A stretch of DNA of 64,000 bases from a cyanobacterium endosymbiont of Epithemia clementina EcSB (GTDB taxonomy: Bacteria > Cyanobacteriota > Cyanobacteriia > Cyanobacteriales > Microcystaceae). The position numbers and the translations under genes are program-made. Each line of letters starts with the position of its first letter. The stretch's first letter is position 1. Below are positions 1 to 9,439 of the stretch, in pieces. The DNA lies in NCBI RefSeq assembly GCF_029919255.1, contig NZ_CP123991.1, forward strand, positions 1,357,110-1,421,109. The letters run 5' to 3'. Below the pieces are notes generated by a model, which was given only the letters and a program-made list of their open reading frames with translations, was not told the origin of the DNA and did no database searches.

Positions 1-515
1 TCGGGCATTATTTTTAAAGCTTCAACTACTTGGCGATCCATTAAACGAAAATCTCCAGTATCAAGGGGGATTTGAACATCCGATAGGCAATTAATAAGTC
101 GATAGAAGACTTTTGCAGTCCAACGTTTAAAGACAGTTTCTCCTGTCCTTTCCGTTCGGACTCCATAGGCAACATGATACCCTTGACTCCATTGGTAGAC
201 CATTTCTTCAATCACTTCAGGAGGATCTTGTAAATCTGCATCAATTAAGACAATAGCATCTCCGGCTGCATGGTCTAAACCCGCAGTCACAGCCATTTGG
301 TGTCCAAAATTGCGGGATAATAGAATGGCGTGTACTCTTGGATCAGCTTGTTGTAATTGACGCAGCAAATGGGGAGTTTGATCATGACTACCATCATCAA
401 CATAAATTAATTCAAATTGGGGAGTGAGATGTTCAATAACACTTACTAAGCGATGATTAGTTTCGTTGATGACTTCTTCTTCGTTATAGCAGGGAATAAT
501 TACTGAAATAAACAA
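1..515 (-). CDS. GT2 glycosyltransferase, DPM1/GtrB-like (3' end outside window)
   Basis: Transfers a sugar from a nucleotide sugar, probably to a polyprenyl phosphate at the cytoplasmic membrane face, supplying lipid-linked sugar for the GT-C-like proteins of this locus. About 171 residues are visible and the C-terminus runs off the left edge. The GT-A fold signature is clear: N-terminal SVIIPCYNEEE, VDDGS at about residues 39-43, and DADLQDPPE at 92-100, the form typical of the DPM1/GtrB branch. The start is TTG at 515 (protein MFISVIIPCYNEE), chosen because an AGGAGG ribosome-binding site lies about 7 nt upstream and no ATG fits. It is divergent from the next gene across a 321-bp gap. The family is certain; the exact sugar and acceptor cannot be read. 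Confidence 0.9.
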   Translation of the reverse strand, partial: MFISVIIPCYNEEEVINETNHRLVSVIEHLTPQFELIYVDDGSHDQTPHLLRQLQQADPRVHAILLSRNFGHQMAVTAGLDHAAGDAIVLIDADLQDPPEVIEEMVYQWSQGYHVAYGVRTERTGETVFKRWTAKVFYRLINCLSDVQIPLDTGDFRLMDRQVVEALKIMP

Positions 516-836
516 ATCTAGTTCCTCCTTGAGGTGATAAGGCGTTTTGTTTTAAACAAAAAGCTTCAACTCCCAACAACCCTGATTTTCTAGTTCTAAT
601 GTTTTCATCAAAATTAAGACAACCTTTTTAGTTAGCTAAACTTAATTAAGTCTTTCTCTAAAATTTTTCAGGATAAGATCAGCAAACTGACCTGCCACTT
701 CACTCTAAGTTGACTTAATTGAGGATCCATTCAATCTTAATGTACAAAATAATTCAGGCAATGGGCAACACGAGTTCGTATTTTATGATTGTTTTTGAGA
801 CCCTAGCTAAGTCATTACTTTCATCTCATTACTTTT
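516..836. other. Intergenic, divergent promoter region
   Basis: This is the gap between the divergent GT2 gene and the first membrane-protein gene, so promoters for both should lie here. Apart from the AGGAGG ribosome-binding site of the GT2 gene at its left edge I see no RNA gene, repeat or clear promoter box. Confidence 0.6.
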
Positions 837-2633
837 ATGAATTTTAAAGAAGTAAACTTATATTCTTTATCCAACAGGTTAATTTTTATAGCGTTGGTAT
901 TAGTATATTTTATATTAGGGATTTATCTAATTAGTCAAACTTCTATTACGTCTGACGAGCCTGCTTATATTGGAGCAGCTTATGCTTATACTCAAGGATT
1001 GGGTTTGAATCAAGAGCATCCCCTTTTTTTTAAATTAGTTACTTCTCTAATTATTAACCTATTTTTTTCTGATTATCAGATAGTAGTTCCTCCTATAAAT
1101 GTTATTAGTGGAGAAGAAAACAGGGAAGTCCGTCTAGCTGCTTTCAATCTTGGTTATAGTTTCTTACTAGAACATCCAGAAAATTTTAAAAAAATAATTT
1201 TTATTTTAAGATTTTGTTATTTATTTATTAATAGCATATTTTTGCTCTGGGTGTATTTTTTTACTTTTTGTCTCCCACAAATACCGACTTATGTCTCTAT
1301 TTTTTTTACCATATTATATGTATTTTCTCCTAGTTTTTACAGCCATAATTTTTTAATATCTTTTGATGTACCTGTTAGTATTTATGCCTTATCATCTCTC
1401 TGGACAACAATCATCATAATTCGTCAATTAGAACTATTTAGAAAATCTGAATTGATCACTTGTTTTATTGTTCTAAATTTTGTTTTTTTTCTTGCGATTA
1501 ATGCTAAATTTAGCAATCTTATTTTAGTCCCAATAATTCTATCTGCTTACTCAATCAGTTTAATCTATCTTTTAAAAAAAAATCTTAATATTTTAGCTAT
1601 TAAATTCAGTGTTTTAGGATTTATTAGTTTATTGATACAGCCGATATTAATTATTTTCATGTACTGCTATGCTTTTCGTAATTTACCTAATCAATCAATC
1701 ATTCATAATATACAGCGTTATATACAAGGAATTCAAATGAATTTGAGTACAGCAGGTGGAATTCGCGAACCTTTTGTATATGAAAATTTTGTTAATATAA
1801 CTTCCTTAGAATATCTAAATAAAATTTTTTGGTTTAAAGAAAATCCTGCCCTTTTTATTGTCACTATATCTATAATTATTATTATATTTAAAAAAATATT
1901 AATTGAACGAATTTATGCCAAAAATTGGCTTCAAAAGTTGATAATTTTAAGAAAAAATAGATGGCAGCTATATTTATGTTGTTTAGGAGCATCTTATCCG
2001 TTAATTTATTTAAGCTTAACCTATAAAAGCCGCTTTATTATTGGCTACAGATATTTTTATCCTTTGATTATTTTTATCTATTTTGGTATTGCCTATCTTA
2101 CATTTCTTCTTAAGAAGAAATGGCAAAAATATTTTTTGATAGGTAGTTTCAGTCTGTATATTTATTTTGGATTATTAGGAATTCCCCAATCTTTGAGTTA
2201 TGTTAATCCTCTGTGGACTCCAGAAAAATGGCGCTTAGCAGACGATTCAACTATTAATTGGGGACAAGAAACCCAGCATGCTGTCAAATATCTACTGAAC
2301 AATCACCTTTTGCCGGAGAAAAATGTTGATATTATTGTCTATAAAACTTTCGGGGTTAACATCAACTTTGTCCAGTATTTATATTTATTAAGCCAAGAAA
2401 AAAATTACGCAATTGACATTCAATCTTATTACAGTTATGATAATTTTAATCCAGAAACGATAGATATTGCTCAATTAAATGTAAAGTACTTATTAATTGA
2501 TAGTACGGTTAAACAACAAATTATTTCCCAAGCTTTACATAATTCTCTAGCGGCAAAAAACTGGAGATTTTTAGCTAATCATATCCCTATTTACTCACGA
2601 AACGACATAATTTTTATTTACCAACTCAAATAG
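837..2633 (+). CDS. Multi-pass membrane GT-C glycosyltransferase-like protein
   Basis: A 598-residue protein with many hydrophobic segments, resembling the PMT_2/ArnT (GT39/GT83-like) group that moves sugars from polyprenyl-phosphate donors on the outer face of the membrane. After the first membrane helix comes a first-loop acidic pair, SDEPAYIG, with Asp-Glu at residues 40-41, followed by QEHPLFFK at 59-66. That DE followed by HPP/HPL pattern is the usual catalytic-loop signature of the group. The C-terminal part is soluble and probably extracytoplasmic. It is first in a plus-strand run: the next gene starts 3 nt after its stop, so the two are almost certainly co-transcribed. Substrate unknown. 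Confidence 0.75.
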   Translation: MNFKEVNLYSLSNRLIFIALVLVYFILGIYLISQTSITSDEPAYIGAAYAYTQGLGLNQEHPLFFKLVTSLIINLFFSDYQIVVPPINVISGEENREVRLAAFNLGYSFLLEHPENFKKIIFILRFCYLFINSIFLLWVYFFTFCLPQIPTYVSIFFTILYVFSPSFYSHNFLISFDVPVSIYALSSLWTTIIIIRQLELFRKSELITCFIVLNFVFFLAINAKFSNLILVPIILSAYSISLIYLLKKNLNILAIKFSVLGFISLLIQPILIIFMYCYAFRNLPNQSIIHNIQRYIQGIQMNLSTAGGIREPFVYENFVNITSLEYLNKIFWFKENPALFIVTISIIIIIFKKILIERIYAKNWLQKLIILRKNRWQLYLCCLGASYPLIYLSLTYKSRFIIGYRYFYPLIIFIYFGIAYLTFLLKKKWQKYFLIGSFSLYIYFGLLGIPQSLSYVNPLWTPEKWRLADDSTINWGQETQHAVKYLLNNHLLPEKNVDIIVYKTFGVNINFVQYLYLLSQEKNYAIDIQSYYSYDNFNPETIDIAQLNVKYLLIDSTVKQQIISQALHNSLAAKNWRFLANHIPIYSRNDIIFIYQLK

Positions 2634-2636
2634 CAA

Positions 2637-4841
2637 ATGACTCTTAAATTAAATTTACGAATATTGCGATTCACGTCGTTGTCTAAATTGTGGATTACCC
2701 ATTACAGTAAGAATTTATTAGTAATTTTTCTTTATAGCATGATTGCTATTGGCTTAATGGGACCGATGGCTTCAAATTCTATTATTTTTTCTACAGGAGA
2801 AACCCAAGCCCATTTAGCCTACCTTATCCAAGGAAGAATGGCTTTAGAAGAGGGACAATTTCCCTTACGCATTGCCCCCTATGAAAATAATGGTTTACGT
2901 TATGCTAGCTTTCAATTCTATAGCCAAATTCCGTATACATTAGGGGGATTAATTTACAAATTTATTACCCCTGACAATCCCTATACAGCATATAAAATCA
3001 TGCTATGGGGAGCATTGTTTATTGGGGGACTATTTATCTACCGTCTGAGCCGTTGGTTAACTGGTAATCATATCGCTGCTATTTTAGCCGGATTATCTTA
3101 TATGTCAGCCCCCTATTTTCTCAATACAATTCATGCTCGCGGGGCATTTCCTGAAGCAATCGCTCAAGGTATTTTACCTATTGTTTTATATTACACTATT
3201 CGCACTTTTAATAGTCCTAAAATTTATTATATTTTGCTCAGTAGCATCGCTTGGTTTACTCTAGCAGTAACTCATATTATTACTTTTATTTATGGCTCTT
3301 TATTTTTTGGTATTTTTGGAGTTTTACTTGTTCTAAAAAAAACAAAGAATTGTACTTTAATAAAACAGTTAGCTCGAGCCACTATAAGTTATCTTTCAGG
3401 CTGGCTTCTTGGCATGTATTTTCTGATGCCTGTTGTCCTGGAATCGAAGTACGTTAGTATGCGATTTTATATCGATCAAATTAGTCCTTATTTCACAAAT
3501 TGGATGACTCCCTTAGCTAACTTACTTGCTCCTGCTGCTCTCCCACCCACCCCTACAGGAGAAGGAATTACTTATGGGTTAACCCCTGCCGTCGGATGGG
3601 TTTTTTTGGCTGCTTGGGGAGTCGTTGTTTATTACTATTCTTCCTTAAAAACTTTGCCCCCTAGTTTGAGTGCCAATCATGCCTATATTTTTGCACTCCT
3701 TTCTATTTTCCCCTTGGTTTTATTTATTACCTGGAGTCCCATCAATTTTTGGCATTTGCTACCAAGATCATTGTGGGTAACACAATTTACTTTTCGTTTT
3801 CTGACCCATGTTATGTGGAGTGGAGCATTATTAGTAGGGTATGCCTCTATTTTGCTATTTAAACGCCATTTAAATAGCCGTCATTTATTAATAGGAATTT
3901 TAGTAATTGTCATAGCCAATCGTTCTTGGTTACCAATTCCTAAAGGCAATATCACCGTCAATGAAGTACTTGAAGATCCTAAATTTGGTCATTCAGGAGC
4001 TGTTGATTATCTAAATCGTAGTCCAGTAAATACCTTATATGGCAATGCTCAATTGCCATTATTGGCCAATACTTGGATTCCGGGTCATGGAAGTTGGGAT
4101 CATATTAATAATAGACTGTTACCAGTGGTCTTAGAAAATGAACCCAGTTGGCGGATTTTACCTATATGGAAAGAAACAGACAGCCCTGTCCTTGTTTTAG
4201 AAGGACAGGTGGTTCAAGATACTGTACCTAACCCAACCACTTTATTGGTGACGGTATTAGAGCTACATTCAGATGAAAATAAAGAAATCCTTGGCGAAAT
4301 ATCTTTGAATAAACCTAGAATAAGTGCGCGCATTCCTTTTGCTTCAGAGAAGCTAAAAAATTTGGAATTTAATGAAGGACTATTCCGTCTCCAGTTAATT
4401 GTTCAAGGAAATATTGAGCAAGGTCAACGCCCTAAAATTGAACTAGATAATTTTGTTTTTGAAGGAATCTCTTCTGAAAATACGACAATTCCTCTTGATA
4501 TAACTAAAAATCAATGTAAGTCACGAGGATTTAAAACCATTTGCGAATTATTTGTAGGAGAACAGGCGCAAGTGGTCCAACTTCCAGTGATGTACTATCC
4601 TAGAATGCAACTGGTAAAAATTGATGGAAGACTCGTCGAATATTTTCCCGTCAACCATTATGAATATAATCTAGTCGGTCTGCGTCTAAAACCTGGTAAC
4701 CATAATATTCAAGTTATCTTTACTGGATTAGCCTGGGCTAACTCAATTAGTTTTGTTGCTTGGCTTAGTGTTATTCTAATTGCGATAACTTTAAATACAA
4801 ACAATATCAAGAAAATGTCTAATAAAATTATCAAAAAGTAA
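2637..4841 (+). CDS. Large membrane protein, PTPS_related/YfhO-like (paralogue 1)
   Basis: A 734-residue protein with about ten membrane segments in its first 460 residues, a soluble C-terminal domain and one closing helix. The conserved block GLMGPMAS, then EEGQFPLR and FQFYSQIPY in the N-terminal loop, matches cyanobacterial proteins usually labelled '6-pyruvoyl-tetrahydropterin synthase related'. That name is historical; the architecture is that of a YfhO/GT-C-like membrane glycosyltransferase. It is strikingly similar over its full length to the protein at 5607-7733, so the pair is a tandem duplication with a methyltransferase gene between. It starts 3 nt after the preceding stop. Function inferred only as surface-glycan assembly. 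Confidence 0.7.
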   Translation: MTLKLNLRILRFTSLSKLWITHYSKNLLVIFLYSMIAIGLMGPMASNSIIFSTGETQAHLAYLIQGRMALEEGQFPLRIAPYENNGLRYASFQFYSQIPYTLGGLIYKFITPDNPYTAYKIMLWGALFIGGLFIYRLSRWLTGNHIAAILAGLSYMSAPYFLNTIHARGAFPEAIAQGILPIVLYYTIRTFNSPKIYYILLSSIAWFTLAVTHIITFIYGSLFFGIFGVLLVLKKTKNCTLIKQLARATISYLSGWLLGMYFLMPVVLESKYVSMRFYIDQISPYFTNWMTPLANLLAPAALPPTPTGEGITYGLTPAVGWVFLAAWGVVVYYYSSLKTLPPSLSANHAYIFALLSIFPLVLFITWSPINFWHLLPRSLWVTQFTFRFLTHVMWSGALLVGYASILLFKRHLNSRHLLIGILVIVIANRSWLPIPKGNITVNEVLEDPKFGHSGAVDYLNRSPVNTLYGNAQLPLLANTWIPGHGSWDHINNRLLPVVLENEPSWRILPIWKETDSPVLVLEGQVVQDTVPNPTTLLVTVLELHSDENKEILGEISLNKPRISARIPFASEKLKNLEFNEGLFRLQLIVQGNIEQGQRPKIELDNFVFEGISSENTTIPLDITKNQCKSRGFKTICELFVGEQAQVVQLPVMYYPRMQLVKIDGRLVEYFPVNHYEYNLVGLRLKPGNHNIQVIFTGLAWANSISFVAWLSVILIAITLNTNNIKKMSNKIIKK

Positions 4842-4862
4842 TGAAACAATTTTGGGAGTTAT

Positions 4863-5594
4863 ATGGGTGAATGTCTGCAAAATAATCGGTATCAGTATGT
4901 GGGATCAGAGCTGGAAATTGCCCGTGAAGCAAAAAACTGGAAAACTTACTTTTGTAATCTAATTGAGCAGTATCTAGGCAATGAAGTTTTGGAAGTGGGT
5001 GCTGGGATGGGAGGAACAACTAAAGTTCTTTGCAAGACCCATCATAAACACTGGATTTGTTTAGAACCAGATATTCAATTAGCATCTGCTATTCAAGATT
5101 TAATTTCTCAAGGAGAGTTGCCCAATTTTTGTTTAGTTAAAAATGGAACTTTGATTGATATGAAAGATTCATGTCAATTTGATTCTCTAATCTATATAGA
5201 TGTTTTAGAGCATATTAAAGATGATAAAAATGAGGTTTATTTAGCGACTAATTACTTGAAAAAAGGAGGGTATTTGATTATTCTTTGCCCAGCCCATCAA
5301 TGGCTTTTTACTCCTTTCGATCTAGCCCTTGGCCATTACCGCCGCTATGATAAACAAACTTTACTATCAATCATGCCTGATAATTTAGACTGTCAAAAAC
5401 TAAATTACTTAGATTCTGTTGGAGTACTAGCTTCTTTAGGGAATCGCTTACTTTTAAAAAGTTCCAGTCCGACCTCTAAACAAATTAAATTATGGGATAC
5501 TTTAATGGTTCCTTTGTCGAGAAAAATAGATCCTTTGATTAGCTATTCCTTAGGTAAATCAATTTTAGGAATTTGGAAAAAAATTAATAATTAA
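4863..5594 (+). CDS. Class I SAM-dependent methyltransferase
   Basis: A 243-residue soluble Rossmann methyltransferase. Motif I is VLEVGAGMGG at residues 42-51; an acidic LEPD follows at the end of strand 2, and YIDVLEHIKDD is the motif II/post-II region typical of Methyltransf_11/12 proteins. LKKGGYLIILCPAH is the motif III strand. GGGAG sits 4 nt before the ATG. It lies 21 nt after the first large membrane protein and 12 nt before its paralogue, so it is part of the glycan operon and may methylate a sugar or lipid-linked intermediate. The substrate is not readable from sequence. Confidence 0.85.
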   Translation: MGECLQNNRYQYVGSELEIAREAKNWKTYFCNLIEQYLGNEVLEVGAGMGGTTKVLCKTHHKHWICLEPDIQLASAIQDLISQGELPNFCLVKNGTLIDMKDSCQFDSLIYIDVLEHIKDDKNEVYLATNYLKKGGYLIILCPAHQWLFTPFDLALGHYRRYDKQTLLSIMPDNLDCQKLNYLDSVGVLASLGNRLLLKSSSPTSKQIKLWDTLMVPLSRKIDPLISYSLGKSILGIWKKINN

Positions 5595-5606
5595 GGATAA
5601 TTTTTG

Positions 5607-7733
5607 ATGAATTTTTGGAAATTGCATCACATAGTAACTACATTTGTACAACCGTATAAAACTAATTTATTAATTCTCTCTCTTTATGGTGTGATTGCCA
5701 TTGGATTGATGGGACCAATGGCTTCATCAGAAGTGATTTTTCCCTATCCTGATCCCCAGTCTCATATTGGCTATATTCACCAAGCGCGTCTCGCCTTAGA
5801 AGAAGGCCAATTTCCCCTGAGGGTTGCCCCTGTTGAAAATCATGGTTGGCGTTATCCAGGGTTTCAATTTTATAGTCAAGTTCCCTATCTTGTCGGCGCA
5901 TTACTCTATAAATTTATTACTCCATCAAACCCCTATGATGCCTATAAGTTGGTTATCTGGATATCATTTTTAGTAGGAGCTTTTTATATCTATCGTCTCA
6001 GCCTCTGGTTAATTAACTCTCAAACCGGAGCAGTTTTAGCAGGAGTATCTTACATATCAGCTCCCTATTTTCTTAATAATATTCATGCGAGGGGAGCCTT
6101 TACTGAAGCGATCGCCCAAGGAATTTTACCTCTTGTTCTTTATTACACTATTCAATGTTACGCAACAGGAAAAAGGCGTTATCTCCTTACAAGTAGTTTG
6201 AGTTGGTTTTTATTAGCAACTACTCATATTATCACCTTTATTTATACAACCCTAACAATAGGGATATTGGGGTTTATTGTTTTTCTCAAAACTCGTAAAA
6301 CAGGGTTTAAATGGTCCCAACTACTCCCTCCTATGCTCGCTTATGGACTGGGGTGGTTATTAGCCTTCTATTTTCTTGTTCCCGTGGTCTTACTGTCAGA
6401 TAACCTAGCTGTCGGTAAGCAAGTAGGAGGTTCTAACCCTTTTTACAGTCGTTGGTATACACCCCTATCTACCCTAATTTCCCCTACCTCTTTGCCTCCT
6501 GCGCCTTCGGAAACTGGGTTTGCCCCCACCTATGGACTACACCCTGCTGTAGGTTGGATTTTCCTAGCTGCTTGGGGAGTGGTGATTTACTACCATTACT
6601 CCTCCCGTCGAGTTCCTTATAAATTACAGTCAACCCAACCCTATCTTATTGGGTTACTATGGATTTTTTTGATTGCCTTGTTTGCTACTTGGAGTCCCAT
6701 CGACTTCTGGAAGTTACTACCCCGTCAATTGTGGGTAACTCAATTTACCTTCCGTATTTTAACCCATGTTATGTGGTCAGGAGCATTATTAACAGGTTAC
6801 GCAGTGGTGTTGATATTTCGCCAACGGTTAGACCGTCGCCATTTAGTCATCGGTATTTTAATTATTATTATTGCCAGTCGTCCTTGGCTTCCTATTCCTC
6901 GCAGTACAGCAACAGTTGCAGACTTAATCAAAGAACCTCTATTTCGATATTCTGGCGCACTTGATTATTTACATCGCGCCCCCATTACTACATTGTACGG
7001 AGGAGCAGAATTACGTTTACTTCCCCTAGACTGGCTTCCTGGGTATGCTACTTGGGATGTTTTTGTTAATCGTCCGTTATTGCTAGGAGCAGAATTTCGT
7101 TACCCTCTATGGCAAGACAATGAAAAGCCAATTCTCCACCTTCAAGGAGAAGTTGATATAGATAATATTACGGGGACAGCCTCGCTCGAGATTCAGTCTG
7201 ATGGCAGACCGTTTGATACGATTCCTTTAACCTCCCGCACGTTAAATTGGGCAATTCCCGTTTATAAGGCTCCTATTCCTGGAGAGGATCTTGGACTCAA
7301 ATTTGTATTTAAAGGATCAACCAATGATGGTCAAATGTTGAAAATAAAGGTCAACCGACTCTCTTTTGAGGGAATGTCTCCAGCGCGTATGGTCATCCCT
7401 GTTTTTGTTACCCAAAATAGTTGTTTCCAAAAAGGAATAAGTACCCTGTGTGAGATTACTCTTAACCAAGATGCTCAGATTGTTCAACTTCCTGTTCTAT
7501 ATTATCCTCAAATGCTAAAAGTTTGGGTCGATGATCAGCTAATGCAGTATTTTCCAGTGAATCATAGAGATCATAATTTGGTCGGATTAAATTTAAAACC
7601 AGGAACCCATAAAATTCGTGTAACTTTTCATGGTCTAGCTTGGACTAATTGGATTAGTAGTCTAGCTTGGTTAGGTGTTATTTTGGCGAGCATAACTTTT
7701 TTGATCCAAAATAAACTCAAAATAAAATCGTAG
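5607..7733 (+). CDS. Large membrane protein, PTPS_related/YfhO-like (paralogue 2)
   Basis: A 708-residue paralogue of the 2637-4841 product. It shares the GLMGPMAS, EEGQFPLR and FQFYSQVPY blocks, the membrane segment pattern and the C-terminal soluble domain ending in a last helix. I use the ATG at 5607, preceded by AAGGATAA, instead of the TTG one codon earlier. It is the last gene of the plus-strand run and converges on the minus-strand run with only 79 bp between stops. The two copies have diverged in the loop after the eighth or so helix, which suggests different substrates rather than simple redundancy; this is inference. Confidence 0.7.
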   Translation: MNFWKLHHIVTTFVQPYKTNLLILSLYGVIAIGLMGPMASSEVIFPYPDPQSHIGYIHQARLALEEGQFPLRVAPVENHGWRYPGFQFYSQVPYLVGALLYKFITPSNPYDAYKLVIWISFLVGAFYIYRLSLWLINSQTGAVLAGVSYISAPYFLNNIHARGAFTEAIAQGILPLVLYYTIQCYATGKRRYLLTSSLSWFLLATTHIITFIYTTLTIGILGFIVFLKTRKTGFKWSQLLPPMLAYGLGWLLAFYFLVPVVLLSDNLAVGKQVGGSNPFYSRWYTPLSTLISPTSLPPAPSETGFAPTYGLHPAVGWIFLAAWGVVIYYHYSSRRVPYKLQSTQPYLIGLLWIFLIALFATWSPIDFWKLLPRQLWVTQFTFRILTHVMWSGALLTGYAVVLIFRQRLDRRHLVIGILIIIIASRPWLPIPRSTATVADLIKEPLFRYSGALDYLHRAPITTLYGGAELRLLPLDWLPGYATWDVFVNRPLLLGAEFRYPLWQDNEKPILHLQGEVDIDNITGTASLEIQSDGRPFDTIPLTSRTLNWAIPVYKAPIPGEDLGLKFVFKGSTNDGQMLKIKVNRLSFEGMSPARMVIPVFVTQNSCFQKGISTLCEITLNQDAQIVQLPVLYYPQMLKVWVDDQLMQYFPVNHRDHNLVGLNLKPGTHKIRVTFHGLAWTNWISSLAWLGVILASITFLIQNKLKIKS

Positions 7734-7812
7734 TTTTTTTATGCCAGTCTTCGCATCACAACTCTAACAAGCAGTTTAAATAGACAACAAACAAACAACA
7801 ACTTATTGATAA

Positions 7813-9381
7813 TCAATTTTTGATTAACTTAACTAATCGATAATATGGTTCATCGTCAATTGTCTTAAACGTCTTAATATCTTGCCAACGATATTTATCT
7901 GTTTTCAAGACGTTCTTATCGCGGTAAGAATGTAGTAGGTAAAGACAATTATCATTCAGATGATACTCAATTTTTGGTAAGTCTCCCTGATTATAAGGTT
8001 CAAAATCGATGACTTTCCATCTTCTCATATCTAATTTATCAGTAACAACATCAATCTCAAGTTCTTGATATTCAGCTGCTGGCATTTGTGTATAAAACGG
8101 AACTAATATATAAACATACTTGCTCTCGATGTTATCACTAATAACTATGCAGTCAGCGCTGCTGTTATCTGCCTCAAAAATAACATCTTGAAAGGTTGGT
8201 AACCAAGCATCTGACTTTAGCTTAGGGTAGTCAACAAAATAATGTTCAGTAAAGATGGTTAAACTAGCAAAAATAATCACTAAGCTTGCCCACGCTATTA
8301 TAGATTTGAACTTACCATTAAATTTATCGAGCAATAAGAATATTCCATAGCCAGATATCATCGCAAAAAGAGGTGCACCGACACAAGTCCTAACCGCACT
8401 ATATGGACTAACTAATGCTGCTGGAATAGGGTAAAGAAACAACCATAAAATAAGTATTGGCTTGTATTTAACTTGATTTTTAATTAATCCTGCTATACCT
8501 AAGATTAAAGTCACTATTTCAAATAAATATAATTCCCCCATATTATCAATAGTGTGTCTAGGAATAGGGTCTCCTTTAAAGAATAAATAATCAGGACTAA
8601 AATAGGAGAAGTAATGACTTGTAATTTCGGAGATATCTTTTAAGAGACCTACTTCATTAGCTCTGGCCATTCCTTGAGGTGAAAGTTGATAAGTAAACTG
8701 AGGAATAAATAAAATAGTAAAGAGGATTATAGCAAGAATTGTTTGATTTTTATTTCTGATTAAGTATTGTCTATAAATAATGACTAATCCTATCATAAAA
8801 AGAGGAACAAATACCCTCGCAGAGTAAAAAGTGTAAATACTAATTGCAAATAATAAACTCGATATCGGAATTAATTTAGAAGTCTTAAGACTTCTCAAAA
8901 AAAATAGTAATGCAAGACAAAATAATAAGGGAAATAAGATAGCCCTAAAAGTAATCCTACTAAATTGAATATGCCAAGGAGAAATGGCTAAAAATAAGGC
9001 AGAAAATAAAGAAATACGTTGAGAAAAAAATTCTTTAGTTAAATAATATAAAACTAAAACTGTCAAAGTTCCGATGAAAGCTGAGGTTATTCTAGCCCCA
9101 AATACATTAAGTCCAAAGATTTTAATAAAGGGGACCATAGCATAGATATATAAGCCTTCACGGTAATCATTAGCTGACTTAAAATATGCTGGTAAAAATT
9201 CTCCATATTGATCCCTTAAAGTGTGAATTATAGAATAGGCATTATAAGCATTAGAAGCCTCATCTGGAAAAAATCCATTGGGAATAGTTCCCAAAAACAT
9301 GACTCTCAATAAGAACGCTAAAACAACAATTCCCAAGAGATAAAAAATACTTAAATTTTCTGTCTGAATATGTTTAAACAT
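7813..9381 (-). CDS. GT-C glycosyltransferase, PMT_2 (GT39) family
   Basis: A 522-residue multi-pass membrane protein and the last gene of the minus-strand glycan run. After the first helix comes NGFFPDEASNAYNAYS, with the catalytic-type Asp-Glu at residues 40-41, and further on SPWHIQFSRITFRAI, a block typical of dolichyl- or polyprenyl-phosphate sugar transferases. About eleven membrane helices are followed by a soluble C-terminal domain of about 130 residues. It should glycosylate a lipid, glycan or protein acceptor on the outer side of the plasma membrane with a polyprenyl-phosphate sugar. Only 58 bp separate it from the upstream gene, so co-transcription is likely. Confidence 0.8.
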   Translation of the reverse strand: MFKHIQTENLSIFYLLGIVVLAFLLRVMFLGTIPNGFFPDEASNAYNAYSIIHTLRDQYGEFLPAYFKSANDYREGLYIYAMVPFIKIFGLNVFGARITSAFIGTLTVLVLYYLTKEFFSQRISLFSALFLAISPWHIQFSRITFRAILFPLLFCLALLFFLRSLKTSKLIPISSLLFAISIYTFYSARVFVPLFMIGLVIIYRQYLIRNKNQTILAIILFTILFIPQFTYQLSPQGMARANEVGLLKDISEITSHYFSYFSPDYLFFKGDPIPRHTIDNMGELYLFEIVTLILGIAGLIKNQVKYKPILILWLFLYPIPAALVSPYSAVRTCVGAPLFAMISGYGIFLLLDKFNGKFKSIIAWASLVIIFASLTIFTEHYFVDYPKLKSDAWLPTFQDVIFEADNSSADCIVISDNIESKYVYILVPFYTQMPAAEYQELEIDVVTDKLDMRRWKVIDFEPYNQGDLPKIEYHLNDNCLYLLHSYRDKNVLKTDKYRWQDIKTFKTIDDEPYYRLVKLIKN

Positions 9382-9439
9382 ATTAAGGATTAAGCTCTAA
9401 TGTTAAATAGACAGGACTAAATGATGCAATAAATAGCAG

